Assembly: GCA_964487525.1 (NCBI GenBank)
Contig: CAZAQC010000005.1
Location: 1 to 33,643, forward strand
Reading direction: 5' to 3'
Length of the DNA: 33,643 bases
DNA from: UBA2177 sp964487525
Lineage (GTDB): Bacteria > Patescibacteriota > Dojkabacteria > SC72
Shown here: positions 32,891 to 33,643 of the stretch, piece by piece
Layout: every line of letters starts with the position of its first letter
Numbering within the stretch: position 1 is the stretch's first letter
The notes under the pieces: generated by a model
Databases searched by the model: none
What the model saw: the letters and a program-made list of their open reading frames with translations, nothing else
Told to the model about the DNA's origin: nothing
Position numbers and translations under genes: made by a program

Positions 32891-33433
32891 ATGCTTTCTG
32901 AAGATACAATATATTGGCTTTTATTTGCCATACCATCGATATTAATAGCTTCTACTATACATGAATACTCTCATGGATTAATGGCTTACAAGCTTGGAGA
33001 TCCAACCGCAAAAGCGGAAGGTCGACTTACATTAAATCCATTGGCTCATATTGATCCCCTCGGGGCTTTATCTATGATTATATTTAGATTTGGGTGGAGC
33101 AAACCAGTCCCTATTAATGAGTACAACTTTTCAAAGAGAGAATTTGGTACAGCTTTAGTTGCATTTGCAGGTCCACTTTCTAATTTACTAATGGCGTTAC
33201 TTTGTGGATTAGTAAATTTTATTTTTAAGCCAGACCTAGGTACGGTTTTGGGTTCTTTCCTTTTGACATTTACTCTTGTCAATTTGTCACTAGCATTTTT
33301 CAATCTCCTACCTGTACCACCACTTGATGGCCATAAGATAGTAAGAGCAATATTACCTAGAAAGTTAAGATACTATTGGGAAGAATTGGAAAAGTCTTGG
33401 TCTATTAGGATTCCTCTAGAACAGGCCTTATAG
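32891..33433 (+). CDS. Small site-2 protease family membrane protein (M50)
   Basis: A 180-residue intramembrane metalloprotease of the minimal M50 type without PDZ or CBS domains. The zinc motif HEYSH is at 24-28 in the first membrane helix. LTLNPLAHIDPLGALSMIIF and GWSKPVPINEYNF are hallmarks of this subgroup, and the second motif LLPVPPLDGHKI has the Asp ligand. About four membrane segments. It probably cleaves membrane-embedded substrates; none can be named. It is a second site-2 protease in this window besides RseP. The stop codon lies within the palindrome at 33423-33437. Confidence 0.92.
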   Translation: MLSEDTIYWLLFAIPSILIASTIHEYSHGLMAYKLGDPTAKAEGRLTLNPLAHIDPLGALSMIIFRFGWSKPVPINEYNFSKREFGTALVAFAGPLSNLLMALLCGLVNFIFKPDLGTVLGSFLLTFTLVNLSLAFFNLLPVPPLDGHKIVRAILPRKLRYYWEELEKSWSIRIPLEQAL

Positions 33434-33437
33434 GCCT
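33423..33437. repeat. Perfect palindrome AGGCCT-TAT-AGGCCT
   Basis: A 6-bp perfect inverted repeat with a three-base spacer over the stop codon of the protease gene. AGGCCT is also the outer part of the REP-like hairpins, so it may be a degraded relative. There is no T run directly after it. Confidence 0.45.
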
Positions 33438-33474
33438 AAATATATTTGTATTTCAATGTTTCTTTAAGGTAAAA

Positions 33475-33480
33475 TATAAT
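33475..33480 (+). promoter_or_regulatory. Promoter -10 before the structured RNA
   Basis: A perfect TATAAT, with a weak -35 (TTTCAA, 33451-33456, 18-base spacer). The predicted start is near 33487, at the foot of the long hairpin that follows. Confidence 0.5.
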
Positions 33481-33632
33481 GCTCTAGTAGGAAATATAGT
33501 GGTTTCATAGCTCCATACTAAAGAGCTTAGGGATCCCAAACAGTAAAAATTACTTGGTCCTGTGGGATCAGGTTGCGGGAACCCACTTAATGTTCAGAGC
33601 TCTATGATTCCACTTCCTTCTGGAGCATTTCC
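33481..33632 (+). ncRNA. Candidate 6S-like regulatory RNA
   Basis: About 150 bases without an open frame fold into one long interrupted rod. The closing stem pairs 33478-33487 with 33620-33629. It continues with AGTGG/CCACT and TCATAG/CTATGA (33505-33510 with 33602-33607) plus CTC/GAG. An open region follows. The terminal stem pairs GATCCCA-CAG (33532-33543) with CTG-TGGGATC (33560-33569). The 3' side of the open region has a small hairpin (GGTT/AACC, 33571-33583). A closing stem, a large central bubble with a small hairpin on its 3' side and a terminal stem is the plan of 6S RNA, which binds RNA polymerase as a promoter mimic. A consensus TATAAT precedes it. I found no matching SRP, tmRNA or RNase P signature. 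The structure is convincing; the 6S label is less sure. Confidence 0.5.
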
Positions 33633-33643
33633 TCTTTTATATT

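Noticed and set aside
33481..33632. SRP RNA, tmRNA or RNase P RNA at the right edge
   Set aside because: The GGTCAGG/GGAA/AGCAG core of SRP RNA, the tRNA-like ends of tmRNA and the conserved core of RNase P are all absent. The rod with a central bubble fits 6S better.
1..33643. Recoded UGA (as in Gracilibacteria/Absconditabacteria)
   Set aside because: The recognisable genes show no in-frame TGA, and TGA serves as a normal stop for the transposase gene.
1..33643. CRISPR array, restriction-modification or toxin-antitoxin system
   Set aside because: No regularly spaced repeats, no methyltransferase, nuclease or small toxin pair was seen on either strand.

Overview
The window is low-GC and reads with the standard bacterial code: long frames end in TAA, TAG or TGA, and I found no in-frame TGA. 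It looks like a Candidate Phyla Radiation (Patescibacteria) chromosome. The reasons are compressed gene spacing with many overlaps, a shortened Mfd, a ribosomal protein uS2 with a fused helix-hairpin-helix tail, an EF-Ts with two UBA modules, a tRNA without an encoded CCA, and many promoters placed 5-9 bases before a start codon (leaderless mRNAs). The phylum within the radiation cannot be fixed from this sequence; a Dojkabacteria- or Katanobacteria-like lineage is only a guess. Two runs of ten N (6472-6481 and 14131-14140) mark scaffold joins, and each breaks a gene.

Layout, left part. At 1-3699 (minus) a nucleotidyltransferase, a membrane GT2 glycosyltransferase and an exported protein that runs off the left edge form an envelope-polysaccharide operon, followed upstream by tRNA-Ser(UGA). 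At 3905-8219 (plus) is a surface-protein locus: two secreted proteins that share a C-terminal domain, then two signal-peptide/single-TM proteins resembling the DUF916 partners of WxL proteins. At 8209-13086 (minus) is the recombination/translation cluster dnaX-ybaB-recR-cysS-rnhC, preceded by mfd (13128-15602). A divergent YdjM-like membrane protein gene follows at 15668-16903 (plus).

Layout, right part. At 16904-18552 (minus) lies rpsU-yqeY-ybeY-pth. At 18598-21906 (minus) lies frr-rseP plus a cysteine-rich LPETG surface protein. At 21978-23842 lies rpsB-tsf with a structured leader. At 23959-26755 lies topA-radC. At 26820-31955 is the cell-shape operon mreB-mreC-mreD-pbp2-dprA. Then come rpmB with its own promoter and a clear terminator, a REP-associated tyrosine transposase bracketed by two REP-like hairpins, a small site-2 protease gene (plus), and at the right edge a promoter followed by a long imperfect hairpin that looks like a 6S-type RNA.

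Most genes are housekeeping: translation, DNA repair, and wall elongation by MreBCD/PBP2. The accessory content is the 3905-8219 surface locus, the cysteine-rich LPETG protein and the REP/transposase unit. The most useful observations are the uS2-HhH fusion, the tandem-UBA EF-Ts, the compact Mfd and the explanation of its apparent break, the leaderless promoter pattern, and the candidate 6S RNA.
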